Shown here: positions 19,013 through 28,921 of the stretch, piece by piece
Layout of the letters: each line of letters begins with the position of its first letter
Numbering within the stretch: position 1 is the first letter of the stretch
NCBI GenBank assembly: GCA_963737555.1
Contig: CAVTTB010000002.1
Span: 124,001 to 188,000 of the forward strand
DNA from: JAHJQQ01 sp963737555
GTDB lineage: Bacteria > Pseudomonadota > Gammaproteobacteria > Thiohalobacterales > Thiohalobacteraceae
Length of the DNA stretch: 64,000 nucleotides
Direction: 5' to 3'
Translations under genes and position numbers: made by a program
The notes under the pieces: generated by a model
The model's database searches: none
Told to the model about the DNA's origin: nothing
What the model saw: only the letters and a program-made list of their open reading frames with translations

Positions 19013-19101
19013 TGCGAGCGCAGCGAAGCAATCTTGTTGGTCATGCGAATCAACCCGTTACGTTACGAGATTGCTTCGACGCTGCGCGTCTCGCAATGAC
19101 G
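19006..19101. repeat. Palindromic repeat, CGTCATTGCGAGCG family
   Basis: CCGTCATTGCGAGCGCAGCG at the left is matched by the inverted copy ending CTCGCAATGACGG at 19101; the inner parts AAGCAATCT / AGATTGCTT also pair. This is a widespread class of bacterial intergenic palindrome. It contains the start codon of the glutaredoxin-like gene. A shorter degenerate copy is at 49580-49640. Confidence 0.85.
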
Positions 19102-19156
19102 GAGCAGGGGACAGATTCGAATTCCGCCCCCGCTCCATCACACGACTACGCGCGCC

Positions 19157-20602
19157 TCAGCCCTTACCCGGTATCTTGATCGCCAGGAAGGTCGGGCCGC
19201 CTTCGCGCTGGACCAGCACCGGGACCACCGCGTCGGCCTGGGCCTTGTCGACCAGTTCGCCGAACTGTTTGCCGTTCTCCACGCGCTGACGCCGCCGAAC
19301 ATCACGATGACATCACCCTTGCGGATACCGGCCTTGGACGCGGCGCCGCTGTCCAATGCGCTGACAATGACCCCGCCGTCCTTGATCTCCAAGGCATCGC
19401 GTATTTCCTTGGGTACTTCGCTGGTACCAAGACCCAAACGGCTGTTGGTGGTGGATTTCGAATCCGCCTTGGCCAGCACCTTCTTGTCTTCGTCCTTCAA
19501 TTCACCCAGCGTCAGGGTCAGCGTCTGCGGCTTGCCGTTGCGCAACACCTTGACCTCGATCTCCTTGCCGACCGGCGTGCTGCCGACGATGGGCGGCAGA
19601 TTCGAGGAATTGACCACCTCGCGCCCGTTGAACGACAGGATCACATCGCCGACCTGAATGCCGCCCTTGGCGCCCGGGCTGTCCGGCAACACCTTGGACA
19701 CCAGCGCGCCCATCGGCTTCTTCATGCCGAAGGATTGCGCCAATTCGCGGGTGACGTCCTGGATCAGCACACCCAACCAACCGCGCGTCACATGGCCCTT
19801 GCTCTTGAGCTGTTCGGCGACATCCATCGCGACTTCGATGGGAATCGCAAACGACAGCCCCATGTAGCCACCGGTGCGGCTGAAGATCTGCGAGTTGATG
19901 CCTACCACCTCGCCATCCATGTTGAACAGCGGGCCGCCCGAGTTACCGGGATTGATGGCCACGTCGGTCTGGATGAACGGGACGTAATTCTCGCTCGGCA
20001 GGGCGCGGCCCTTGGCGCTGACAATGCCGGTAGGTCGCGGTGCTGTCGAAGCCGAACGGCGAACCGATCGCCAACACCCATTCACCGACTTTCAGACTCT
20101 CCGCTTTGCCCAGGTGCGCGACCGGCAGATCGTCCGCTTCGATCTTCAACAGCGCCACGTCGCTGCGTTCGTCGGTACCGATGACCTTGGCCACCAGTTC
20201 GCGGCGATCGGACAGGCGCACGATGATCTCTTCGGCGTCTTTCACCACATGATTATTGGTCAGCACATAACCGTCGGCGCTGATGATGAAACCCGAGCCC
20301 AGCGATTTGGCATCGAACTCTTCCGGCATGCCCTCACCGCCTTCGCCGAAGAAATGCTTGAACAGATCGTTGAACGGGCTGTCTTCGGGCAGATCGGGCA
20401 TTTCCATGCCCGGCGGCAGACCGCCGATAGCATTCTGCTTGGCCTTCTGCGTGGTGCTGATGTTCACGACCACCGGACTGTTGGCCTCCACCAGCTCACT
20501 GAAATCCGGCAATGCGCGCGCAGCCAACTGCGTCGACGCCAACAGACCCGCCACCAACATCATCCATACACCGCCAAACCGACGGTCAGACATACGTTTC
20601 AT
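19157..20602 (-). CDS. mucD: Periplasmic serine protease MucD/DegP family, two frame breaks
   Basis: HtrA-type protease/chaperone for misfolded envelope proteins. ATG 20602 has GGGAG upstream and is followed by a signal peptide (MMLVAGLLASTQLAARA). Catalytic triad: His in LTNNHVVKDA, Asp in SDVALLKIEADDL, Ser in NPGNSGGPL. Two PDZ domains follow. Frame breaks: near 20030, where four extra bases interrupt DSTAT-GIVSAKG, and near 19285, after which the frame VENGKQFGELVDKAQAD gives the normal end IKIPGKG at 19157. Corrected length about 480. It closes the rpoE-rse operon, as mucD does in Pseudomonas. Confidence 0.92.
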
Positions 20603-20726
20603 GACATCTCCCAAGTTAACCTGCCTCGATGCACAGCAATCTTCTGCCAACAACCTGTAGACAGCTCTCGTCGGCGAACGGTGTGCATTCCTGCTGTTCA
20701 CGACCAAGGACGTTCCTAAAAAACCT

Positions 20727-21178
20727 TTATCGCAACTGCCGCCGCAGCACCACCGGCTGATAGCGACTGTCGTCTTGGATGCGTCGACTGAAACCCTTCA
20801 GCCACAGCAGACCGCCGATCAGACCCGCAACACCCAAACCCAGCGTCAATGATTCACCCTCCAGCGCCCAGCGTTCCGACAACCAGGCGCCGATCAATGC
20901 CACCGGCGAACAAGGTCAGCAAGGGCATGGCGTACACCGCCAATGAACCGCGGATCAACGCGGTCTCGTCGAGCCCGATGACGACGGTATCGCCGACTTG
21001 CGCACCATCGTGATTACAGCGCGCGTACCCGCGTACGCCGTCTGCCGAGCACCTTGGCCAGTGTCGCCGTGCCGCAGGCCTGATTGGCCGCGCAACCGCC
21101 GCAGGTCGACTGACGCTGGGTCTCGACCCAAACGAACTCGCCTTCTGTGGCGATGACCTGGGCGGATTCTTCAATCAT
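20727..21178 (-). CDS. rseC: Sigma-E regulator RseC/MucC, two frame breaks
   Basis: Inner-membrane protein that positively modulates sigma-E; the family also helps reduce SoxR. ATG 21178 gives MIEESAQVIATEGEFVWVET, followed by the cysteine motif CGGCAANQACG. After a frame break near 21015 come QVGDTVVIGLDETAL and a transmembrane segment (AVYAMPLLTLFAGG); a second break near 20900 leads to LTLGLGVAGLIGGLLWLKGF and the end at 20727. Corrected length about 150. Third anti-sigma-operon gene, between rseB and mucD. Confidence 0.85.
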
Positions 21179-21199
21179 AGGGGCGCCATGTTAACAGAC

Positions 21200-22194
21200 T
21201 CAGCGGCGCTGCACTGATTGGCCGATGCGCTCCACCGTCAGCCGCGGAACCTCGCCGACCACGGTAACCTGATAGTCGCCGACCTGGACACCCAAGGCGT
21301 TGACCGCACCCATATTGGAATGCCCGGACAATCCTTGCGCGTCTGCTTGCCGCGGTTCGATATAGACCGACACGGTGGCCAGGCCGTCACTGAATACCAT
21401 GTGTTCGACCGGGCACGGTAGCCGAGGGCATCACATGCCGGTTGTGATGCGTACGCATGAAGCCAGCCGGCAGTCCGGTCACCGACCAGACACTCTCGCC
21501 CACCGCGGCATGATCATCCGCCGCGGCCCGTTCCTTCTGCTCGTGCCAGGTGTAACCGTCGCCGCGCAATGACGGCGTCAACGCGGCGTCAGACACGGCA
21601 TCGAGGATTTCCACATCGGTAAACATCATTTGCTCGACCGCGCGCCCATCGCTGTCGATCAGATCCGACTTGAGCAGCAGGTGGCTGTCGCGCTCCAGCC
21701 ATAATCGATAACCATAACGGAAGGCGTCCAACGAACGAATGGCGACGATGCGCGCCGGCCGGCCGGACACGCGATCTTCGCCGAGAACCTGAAATTCGTA
21801 GGTGTCAGTGAGCGCCTCCAAGATCACGCGGCAGTGCCGCCGGAAACGGCTGCCGCGGGATGCTCTTGTCGACCATCACCGCTTTGCTGTTCGGCAGGAT
21901 GCACGTCACCTTGTCCTTGTCGCGCAGCACCTCGCGGGCCTCGCCGGTCAGCGCGATCAAACGCTCCTGCTCACCCTCTTTGGCGGCGCGATGCACAACC
22001 TGCATCGCCTCCAACTGGCCGTTGTGCAGATAGACGAATGTGCCGCGGTAATTCAGACCCATGCTGGCCTCGGACATCTGCCGCAGCAGATCGCGCGCAT
22101 CATCGGTTGCCGCACCGGCGACCGCGGCCGACAGCCCAGAGATCAGGACCAGCCCTGCCCCCAGGGTCAACTGCGTCGGCTTATTCCTGGTCAT
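21200..22194 (-). CDS. rseB: Periplasmic sigma-E regulator RseB/MucB, two frame breaks
   Basis: Binds the periplasmic part of RseA and protects it from cleavage until lipoprotein or LPS signals arrive. ATG 22194 lies inside the last codons of rseA (14-base overlap). Signal peptide LGAGLVLISGLSAAVAGA, then the LolA-like domain (LNYRGTFVYLHNGQLEAMQVVH). An extra T near 21830 (GATCTTGGAG for GATCTGGAG) and a break near 21405 divide the gene; the C-terminal domain (MVFSDGLATVSVYIEP ... YQVTVVGEVP) is complete. Corrected length about 330, normal for MucB. Confidence 0.9.
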
Positions 22195-22744
22195 AACCCA
22201 CGACACGGACATACGGCAGCATACCCGGCATGCCGCCACTGGCGGCGTATTCACTGTGATTGACGAGATATTCGTTGAGACGATTGTCGACTTGCGGCGC
22301 TTGAACATTTCCCGGCTGGGCCTGCCAGCGCGTTCCCTGCACCCGCACATAGGTCTGCGACTGATGCCGGTTGGCTTGGTCGCCACCTGCGCTGTGCCGG
22401 GTGTGGGTGCGCGTGCTTGCTGCACCGCCAGCACGGCGACGACGGCAACCGAGGCGGCCACCGCCAGTCCGGCCAACGGTTTCAAGACACGCCGCACGAC
22501 CGACGACTTGCCGGCAGGTTGCGCGGGCAAGTCGTCAATCGCGCGCATGACCCGATCGGCCAAATCGAGATCGATCTGCGCCGGCAGGCCCTTACGCAAG
22601 CCATCGCCGATCAGCTGATAATTCGACCAGTGCGACCGCAACGCCGGATCGCGCGCGAGTCGCGCCAGCAGTAAGGTCCTGTTCCTGCGCCGGCAACTCA
22701 CCGTCGAGCAGGGCCGATAGCTGTTCTCTGATCTGTTCGCTCAT
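22181..22744 (-). CDS. rseA: Anti-sigma-E factor RseA/MucA, two frame breaks
   Basis: Single-pass inner-membrane protein that holds RpoE inactive. N-terminus MSEQIREQLSALLDGELP is the standard anti-sigma beginning; an extra A near 22675 breaks the frame, which resumes LLLARLARDPALRSHWSNYQLIGDGLR. The transmembrane segment is LAGLAVAASVAVVAVLAV; a second break near 22390 is followed by the periplasmic tail TYVRVQGTRWQAQPGN ... MPGMLPYVRVVGYDQE. Corrected length about 187. Lies between rpoE and rseB. Confidence 0.9.
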
Positions 22745-22778
22745 ACATTCAACCTCGCAACTGCCGACCCCATTGCCA

Positions 22779-23354
22779 TCAACTCAGCAAAGGGGCTAAT
22801 CGTGTTTCAATGGCCTCGCGGGCGCGGAAGATCCGTGACCGCACCGTGCCGATGGGGCAATCCATGGCCTGGGCAATATCCTCGTAACTCAATCCTTCCA
22901 GCTCCCGCAAGGTGATCGCGGTGCGTAACTCATCCGGCAACGCCTCGATCGCATCGGTAATGGTCTGCTCGATCTCGTCGCGTAGTAGCAGATGCTCAGG
23001 CGTGGCGTATTCCTTCAGACCCGTGTCACCGCTGAATTGTTCCGCATCTTGCGCATCGATATCGTCGGTGGGCGGCCGGCGGTTCTGCGCCACCAGATAA
23101 TTCTTGGCGGTATTGGTCGCGATACGGTACAGCCAGGTGTAGAAGGCGCTATCCCCACGGAATGACGGCAACGCGCGGTAGGCCTTGATAAAGGTCTCCT
23201 GCGCAACGTCCTGTGCCTCACTGGGGTCGCGCAGATAACGGGTCGCCAGCTGCACGATCTTGTTTTGATATTTCCGCACCAGGAGTTCGAAGGCGCGCGC
23301 ATCCCCTTGCTGGACGCGCTCGACCAACGCCTGATCGGTGCTGTGTTCATTCAT
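22779..23354 (-). CDS. rpoE: RNA polymerase sigma factor RpoE (AlgU)
   Basis: ECF sigma factor for envelope stress. 191 residues from ATG 23354 (a TTG twelve bases upstream is in frame, but its region GGGGAAG serves better as ribosome binding site). Region 2 is seen in FELLVRKYQNKIVQLATRYLRDPSEAQDVAQETFIKAYRAL, region 4 in LREAIT-like ELEGLSYEDIAQAMDCPIGTVRSRIFRAREAI. Intact, unlike the three genes downstream. Probably autoregulated from the promoter at 23414-23440. Divergent from nadB, as in Pseudomonas algU. Confidence 0.97.
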   Translation of the reverse strand: MNEHSTDQALVERVQQGDARAFELLVRKYQNKIVQLATRYLRDPSEAQDVAQETFIKAYRALPSFRGDSAFYTWLYRIATNTAKNYLVAQNRRPPTDDIDAQDAEQFSGDTGLKEYATPEHLLLRDEIEQTITDAIEALPDELRTAITLRELEGLSYEDIAQAMDCPIGTVRSRIFRAREAIETRLAPLLS

Positions 23355-23413
23355 CCGCTTCCCCAAGCGTCATACTGGGCTGCTGATACTGGACTGCATC
23401 CCGCCCCCGCACC

Positions 23414-23440
23414 CTAGACAAGCACTCCGGCAAACAGTTC
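23414..23440 (-). promoter_or_regulatory. Candidate sigma-E-dependent promoter of rpoE
   Basis: On the minus strand GAACTG (23440-23435), 16 bases, then TCTAG (23418-23414) resembles the sigma-E consensus GGAACTT-N16-TCTGA. The predicted transcript would start about 50 bases before the rpoE ATG. Fits the known autoregulation of rpoE/algU; based on motif match only. Confidence 0.45.
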
Positions 23441-23546
23441 GCCAGACCGGTGACTTTAGGGTAACTTATGGAAATTCAAGGCCCGTACGTACTCGGCCCG
23501 CAGACTCCCGCGCAACCTTAGACGCATTCCCCAGCCCTCACAAGCC

Positions 23547-25211
23547 ATGACGCAGACAACAGACAGCGACGTATTGGTCATCGGCAGCGGCGCCGCCGGG
23601 CTGCGTCTGGCGCTGGAACTGGCCGATCATTGCCGCGTCACGGTGCTGGCCAAGGGTCCGATCACCGAAGGCAGCAGTCTGTATGCCCAAGGCGGCGTCT
23701 CAGCGGTGCTCGACCCCGAAGACAGCATCGACTCGCATGTCGCCGACACCCTCGATGCCGGCGCCGGCCTGTGTCATCCGGATGCCGTGCGCTTCACCGT
23801 CGAACGCGGCCCGGATGCGGTGCACTGGCTGATCGACCATGGCGTGCCCTTCACCCGCGAACACGCGGCGATGGCGTCGGCGATGGCGAGCACTTCCATC
23901 TCACCCGCGAGGGCGGCCACAGTCACCGCCGCGTCATCCATGCCGCCGACGCCACCGGCGCGGCCATCGAGACCTCGCTGGTCGCCTGCGCGCGCGCGCA
24001 TCCCAACATCACGCTGTTCGAACAGTCATATCGCCGTCGATCTGATCACCAGCGCCAAGCTCGGCCTGTCCGGCCCGAACCGCTGCGTCGGCGCCTATGT
24101 GCTGGATCGCGGCCACGGCGACGTGGACCTGTTCCGCGCGCGCTTCGTGGTGCTGGCCACCGGCGGCGCCAGCAAGGTGTATCTCTACACCAGCAACCCG
24201 GACATCGCCAGCGGCGACGGCATCGCCATGGCCTGGCGCGCCGGCTGCCGCATCGCCAACATGGAGTTCAATCAGTTCCATCCGACCTGCCTGTATCACC
24301 CGCACGCCAAATCGTTCCTGATCACCGAAGCGGTGCGCGGCGAAGGCGGCGCTGCTGAAACTGCCCGAACGGCGAACGCTTCATGCACAAGCTTCGACGC
24401 GCGCGCCGAACTCGCACCGCGCGACATCGTGGCGCGCGCCATCGACCACGAGATGAAACGCCTCGGTGCCGAGTGCGTGTATCTGGACATCAGCCATAAG
24501 CCGGCCGACGTTCATCCAGGAACACTTCCCGACCATCTACGCGCGCTGCCTGGAATTCGGTATCGACATGACCAAGCAGCCGATCCCGGTGGTGCCGGCC
24601 GCGCATTACACCTGCGGCGGCGTGATGATCGATCTGCACGGCCGCACCGACATCGCCGGTCTCTATGCCATCGGCGAGACCGCCTACACCGGCCTGCACG
24701 GCGCCAACCGCATGGCCAGCAATTCGCTGCTGGAATGTCTGGTGTTCGGCAAGCTCGCCGGCGCAGGACATCGTCGCCAAACTGACCGACGTCGCCGCCG
24801 CCGCCGGCACTGCCCGCCTGGGACGAATCGCGCGTCACCGATTCGGACGAGGAAGTCGTCGTCAGCCACAACTGGGACGAACTGCGCCGCTTCATGTGGG
24901 ACTACGTCGGCATCGTGCGCACCAACAAGCGCCTGCGAACGCGCCCTGCGCCGCGTGCGACTGCTGCAGCAGGAGATCCACGAGTACTACAGCAATTTCC
25001 GCGTCACCAACGACCTGATCGAGTTGCGCAACCTGGTGCAGGTCGCCGAACTCATCATCCGCTCGCGCGCAGCAGCCGCAAGGAAAGCCGCGGCCTGCAT
25101 TACACGCTGGATTATCCGGACACCGACACCTCACATCCGCCGCAGGACACCGTGCTCACACCGCCGACACCCGAAGCGCGTCGCAGCATGGCGTGGGCGG
25201 GGAATCACTGA
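23547..25211 (+). CDS. nadB: L-aspartate oxidase, about seven frame breaks
   Basis: FAD enzyme oxidising aspartate to iminoaspartate, first step of de novo NAD synthesis. FAD-binding VIGSGAAGLRLALEL at residues 11-25, SSLYAQGGVSAV, HLTREGGHSHRRVIHAADATG, NQFHPTCLYHP, PIPVVPAAHYTCGGV and GETAYTGLHGANRMASNSLLE are all found, but in alternating frames. Breaks are near 23890, 24030, 24355, 24510, 24765, 24815-24830 and 24935. Corrected length about 550, normal for NadB. The end GLHYTLDYPDTD ... MAWAGNH at 25211 is the normal C-terminus. Confidence 0.93.
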
Positions 25212-25226
25212 CGCTGAAGGTGGGGC

Positions 25227-25297
25227 ATTGTAGGAGCGGGCTTGCCCGCGAACCGGCCAATCTCTGAACCGTTCGCGGGCAAGCCCGCTCCTACAAT
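25227..25297. repeat. REP palindrome, GTAGGAGCGGGCTTGCCCGC family (locus 1)
   Basis: Near-perfect inverted repeat of about 26-base arms: ATTGTAGGAGCGGGCTTGCC ... and its reverse complement ending CGCTCCTACAAT, around a 19-base centre. It matches the well-known REP-type palindrome of pseudomonads. It sits between the convergent nadB and acylphosphatase genes and could stop transcription from both sides. A related element with different inner bases is at 47440-47494. Confidence 0.93.
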
Positions 25298-25323
25298 AGC
25301 ATTGGCAGGCGCAGCTGGATCGT

Positions 25324-25593
25324 CTATCCGGTCGTGAAATCGTCGTAACCGACCAGCGCGACGGATTGGCATTCGACACTGGACACTTCCGCCGCGTCCG
25401 GACCGTCCCACAACCAATCGCACAGTGCCGCGACGGCGGCAGCATCGCCTTCGGCGTGTACTTCGACACGACCGTCGGATAGGTTTTTCGCATAACCAAA
25501 CACGCCGAGTTCCAGCGCCACGTTGCGGGTCGAGACGCGAAAGAACACGCCTTGCACACGGCCACTGACGCGGCAACGACGCGCGCTGTTCAT
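25324..25593 (-). CDS. acyP: Acylphosphatase
   Basis: Hydrolyses the carboxyl-phosphate bond of acylphosphates. 89 residues, the usual size. Catalytic Arg in GRVQGVFFR and catalytic Asn in GYAKNLSDGRVEV are present; the usual GVGFR is GVFFR here, a minor change. The start overlaps the stop of the membrane-fusion gene by 4 bases (ATGA), so it is the last gene of the 28.8-25.3 kb operon. Intact. Confidence 0.95.
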   Translation of the reverse strand: MNSARRCRVSGRVQGVFFRVSTRNVALELGVFGYAKNLSDGRVEVHAEGDAAAVAALCDWLWDGPDAAEVSSVECQSVALVGYDDFTTG

Positions 25594-26354
25594 GGCAGTT
25601 CCAGCACCGCAGCCTGGCCGGCGCGCAGCTGCGTATCGGCCGGCACCTTGAATTCGACTTCGACGGGATATTGCGGCGGCCGTTGGCTGCCGATCGGTTC
25701 CAGACCGATCTGCACAATGCGTGCATCGAAGCGCTGCTCGCCGACGCGTACGGCAACGGCCGCATCCGCTTTGAGCGCGGCCGCCTGCGCGGCATCGACG
25801 TTGGCGCGCGCACGCATAAGGTCACGCGCGGCCAGCGTCACCAGCGGCGTCGCTTGTTGCGTATTGACGATGGCCTGACCCGGCGCGACCGGCACGGCCA
25901 GCACCCAGGCCGCGAACGGCGCCTTGAGACTGTGACATTCCAACGCCACCTCGGCGGCGATCCGCTCGGCCTGCGCGGCCTGGTAAGCGGCATCGGCATC
26001 ATTGAGACCGATCTCGGCGAGTTGCAATTCACGCTCCGACAACACCGTCCGATCGAACAGTTCCTGGGCGCGCTCCCACTCGCGTTCGGCCTCGGCGCGG
26101 TGCAACACGAGTTTCTTCACCGCGCTGTTGGCATGGGCGACACGCGCCTGCACCTCGCGCGCATCCAAGCTCAGCAAGGATTGTCCCGCCGCAACCGCCT
26201 CGCCCGGGCGCACCGATACCGTGGCGACGATACCCGACACCGGCACACTCAGCGTGACGCGATTGGCCCAGTCCAATTCGCCGTTCACGTCGACTGCACT
26301 GACCAGCGCACTGAGACAGCTCAATACAAGGGCACTGCACATCCTGATCTTCAT
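25590..26354 (-). CDS. Short HlyD/RND-type periplasmic adaptor
   Basis: Membrane-fusion protein of 254 residues with a signal peptide (MKIRMCSALVLSCLSALVSAVDV). The barrel-lipoyl part is VTLSVPVSGIVATVSVRPGEAVAAGQSLLSLDAREVQARV; a coiled-coil hairpin follows (HANSAVKKLVLHRAEAEREWERAQELFDRTVLSERELQLAEIGL), then the second lipoyl half (LKAPFAAWVLAVPVAPGQAIVNTQQ). Shorter than most adaptors (350-400), as in the compact HlyD proteins that act with outer-membrane channels. Its ATG overlaps the TolC-like stop by 4 bases. No inner-membrane pump gene is adjacent. Confidence 0.85.
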   Translation of the reverse strand: MKIRMCSALVLSCLSALVSAVDVNGELDWANRVTLSVPVSGIVATVSVRPGEAVAAGQSLLSLDAREVQARVAHANSAVKKLVLHRAEAEREWERAQELFDRTVLSERELQLAEIGLNDADAAYQAAQAERIAAEVALECHSLKAPFAAWVLAVPVAPGQAIVNTQQATPLVTLAARDLMRARANVDAAQAAALKADAAVAVRVGEQRFDARIVQIGLEPIGSQRPPQYPVEVEFKVPADTQLRAGQAAVLELP

Positions 26355-27712
26355 GGTGCGTCATCCTCCTGTTCGCGACTGGCCGCCGCGAACAACGGAC
26401 GCCCACGCAATGCGTTCAATCGCGCCCAGTTCAGCAGCAGACGATACTCGATTTCGGCCTGGCGCAAGCGCGCCTGCGACGACACCACCATGGCATCGCC
26501 CAGATCCGAGCTCACTTCCATCTCGTACAGCGTGCGACTGCGGTCGAGATACAGCTCGCGGTAATCGATGCGCGTCTGCGCCTCTTCGCGACTGGCGCGC
26601 AGCACCTCGATTTCCTCCCACAGCGTTGCGCGCCCTGGCGCAGCTCCAGTTCCGCGCGCGCCAGCTCCGCCTCGCTGCGGGTAAGTTCGGCGCGCGCCTG
26701 GGCGCGCTCGGCGCTGCTGCGGCCGCCGGTGTACAACGGAATATCCACTTGCACGCCGACCGCCCAGGGATCGTCCGAGCTGGTCGTACGTTGATATTCG
26801 TTGGCCTCGGCGCGGCCGGTGATCACCGGGCGATCCAGCGGCACGCGCCGCTTGCATGCGTTCACGCGCGGCCTCGGTCTCGGCACGCAATGCGCGCAGA
26901 CGGGTATTGTTGCGCAACACCTCGGCGATCAGCTCTTCCAGGGCCGGCGGCTCGGCGGTAATGCCGTCCAGCGCCGGTTCCTCCAAGCGTGCTCGACAAC
27001 TGGCCCGGACGATTGAGCACCTCGGCCAGCGCCACACGACTGATGCGTTGCTGCGCCTGCGCGGCATAACGCGCCGAACGCGTCTCTTGATACTGTCGTT
27101 TCCGCCGCCAGCAGCGCGATCTCGGAGATCTGTCCCAGTTCATGCTGATCGCGGGCACGATCCACCCGCACGTAGGCGATCGCCATGGCCTCGTCCTCCA
27201 CACGGAAACGCAGATCGGCCAGCAGCACGTTGAGATAGCGTTCGAGGATCGACAGGCGGTGTTGCGTGCGGGTGGCGGTATAGCGCAACTGTTGACCGCT
27301 GAGCGCCGCATCGGCGGCGGCGATATTGGCGCGGGTGCGACCGAAATCGTACAGCGGTTTGCTTACAAACAGGCTGGCCTGTGAATCGTTGTGCGATTGA
27401 TCCAAGGCGATTGGGAAGGTTCGATCCAGTTGGCCTCGGCATTCACGCCGGCATTGATTCCGTAGTCCGCGCGGGCACGATCAAGTTGTGCCTGGGCGAT
27501 GTCGGTCTCGGCCGCCGCGACCTGCAAGTCGGGATGCGGCTCATTCGCCAGGGAGAGTGCGTGGTCGAGGCTGAGCGGTTCAGGTAATGCGTCGGTGATC
27601 GTGGCAGCTGCCGCTTCGCCTCCGGCGCGGGTTCCGTGGCGACCACCGACCACGGCAGACTGAATCCGACGGCGATACAGCATGCGTGGAATGTATGTAT
27701 TGGGCGCACCAT
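26351..27712 (-). CDS. TolC-like outer-membrane efflux protein, about six frame breaks
   Basis: Outer-membrane factor of the OEP family. Start at 27712 gives MVRPIHTFHACCIAVGFSLPWSVVA, a probable signal peptide. Pieces in alternating frames show two OEP repeats: LSLDHALSLANEPHPDLQVAAAETDIAQAQLDRARADYGI with SKPLYDFGRTRANIAAADAALS, and LRALRAETEAARERMQAARAA with RIDYRELYLDRSRTLYEMEVSSDLGDAMV. Breaks lie near 27640, 27405, 27090, 26990, 26860 and 26640. Corrected length about 450, normal for the family. Paired with the adaptor downstream. Confidence 0.82.
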
Positions 27713-27715
27713 GCG

Positions 27716-28219
27716 CTAGCGTTCTGCCTGCCGGCGTTCACGCTTGTATTGCGTGAACGACTGGGTCTGGTAGATACCGTCGACCACATATTCGCCGAGC
27801 CAGCGGAATTCACGCGCATCCGCCGTCGGCCCGGTATGGCGTGCCACCGCTTTGCCGTCGAGATCGAAGAACATCAGCACCGGTGTTGCGCGCACACGGT
27901 GCTCGCGGAAGGCGAAGTCTTTTTCCGTGACACTGTTGCCGTGGAAATCCGTGATGCCGATGTCGCCCTCGATGTCGACGGTGAAATTCAGGAAGTGCGC
28001 CTTGTAGTAATCCTGCACGTCGGGTTGATTGAGCACGGTCTCGCGCATGCGATGGCAAAACGGACATTCATCCATTTCGAAGAAGATGAAAATCCCCTGC
28101 TTGCCCTGCTCGCGCGCGGTGGCGAGTTCCTCGCGGAAATCGCCCAGCGTTTGGTCGAAGAAATAGCTATCGGCATCGCGCGGCGTGGCGGCGAACACGC
28201 TGCTGCTCAGCCACAGCAT
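27716..28219 (-). CDS. Thioredoxin-fold protein, SoxW/DsbC-like with CPFC motif
   Basis: Exported thioredoxin-family protein of about 167 residues. The active site is ECPFCHRM, followed by RATPVLMFFDLDGKAVARHTG with the cis-Pro region (TPV). It resembles SoxW-type thioredoxins. The ATG at 28219 gives only a stub of a signal peptide (MLWLSSSVFAATP); the preceding bases in another frame read as a hydrophobic stretch (ALLLAICC), so the real start is likely a little upstream with a frame break between. Four bases separate it from the TolC-like gene. Confidence 0.78.
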   Translation of the reverse strand: MLWLSSSVFAATPRDADSYFFDQTLGDFREELATAREQGKQGIFIFFEMDECPFCHRMRETVLNQPDVQDYYKAHFLNFTVDIEGDIGITDFHGNSVTEKDFAFREHRVRATPVLMFFDLDGKAVARHTGPTADAREFRWLGEYVVDGIYQTQSFTQYKRERRQAER

Positions 28220-28762
28220 ATCGCGAGCAACAACGCCGACTCACGGCTTTGGCCTCCGGCGGCGCGACGCGTCTGTTTGCTCGCCGCACGCGCGAGTTTC
28301 TTTTTCTCGATAAAGGCTTCGAGTTCATCGGCGGTGATCGAACCGGTCATGCCGCGCCACCACTTCGCCCTCCGGTGAGACGATGTAGGTCATCGGCAGC
28401 GCTCCACGGACAGACGTTCATGCGCTGGGTGTGCCTCGCTATTCAGTAACACTGGGTAGGTCATCTCGTACCTGTCGACAAAGGCGCGTATCTGCTCGAT
28501 GGGCAAGTCCTCGTAGTTGAGACCAAGCACCATGGCATCCTGATTTTGGTGCCGTTCGTGGAACAACACCAGATCGGGGATTTCCTCCAGGCAGGGCGGA
28601 CACCAGGTGGCCCAGTAGTTCACCACCACCCACTTGCCGCGAAACTCGGACAGGCTGCGCTGTTTGCCCTGCGTATCCTGCAGCGAAAAATCCACCGGTT
28701 CGGCCCACACCCCGGCATTCAGCGCCAGCGCCAACAGCATCCCGACCCACGACCTTCACCAC
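28207..28762 (-). CDS. TlpA/ResA-like thiol-disulfide protein, two or three frame breaks
   Basis: Membrane-anchored or periplasmic thioredoxin-like reductant. A GTG at 28762 with GAGGAG upstream begins VVKVVGR, then a frame break near 28740 leads into MLLALALNAGVWAEPVDFSLQDTQGKQRSLSEF, a signal peptide plus the AhpC/TlpA fold. The active site is WATWCPPCLEEIP. After another break near 28400 and one near 28340 the frame shows GALPMTYIVSPEGEVVARH and ITADELEAFIEKKK, and ends at 28207. First gene of the operon with the CPFC thioredoxin, the efflux pair and acyP. Function of the pair with the efflux genes is unknown. Confidence 0.75.
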
Positions 28763-28921
28763 ACTGTTCTCCTCACCGCCGCCGCGATCCGCCGTTACCC
28801 TGCCATCCACCCGCCGGCACGCAAGCGGGGGTATAGGTTCCACGCGGCCGGCACAGACCGCTACAATGACACAAGACGCGCCAGCCCGCGAAATGGTTCC
28901 CACCCCAACCGGACATTGTGC

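Noticed and set aside
23547..25211. nadB as a pseudogene because of its many frame breaks
   Set aside because: The breaks resemble those in essential genes of this window, and all domains are preserved, so sequence error is more likely.
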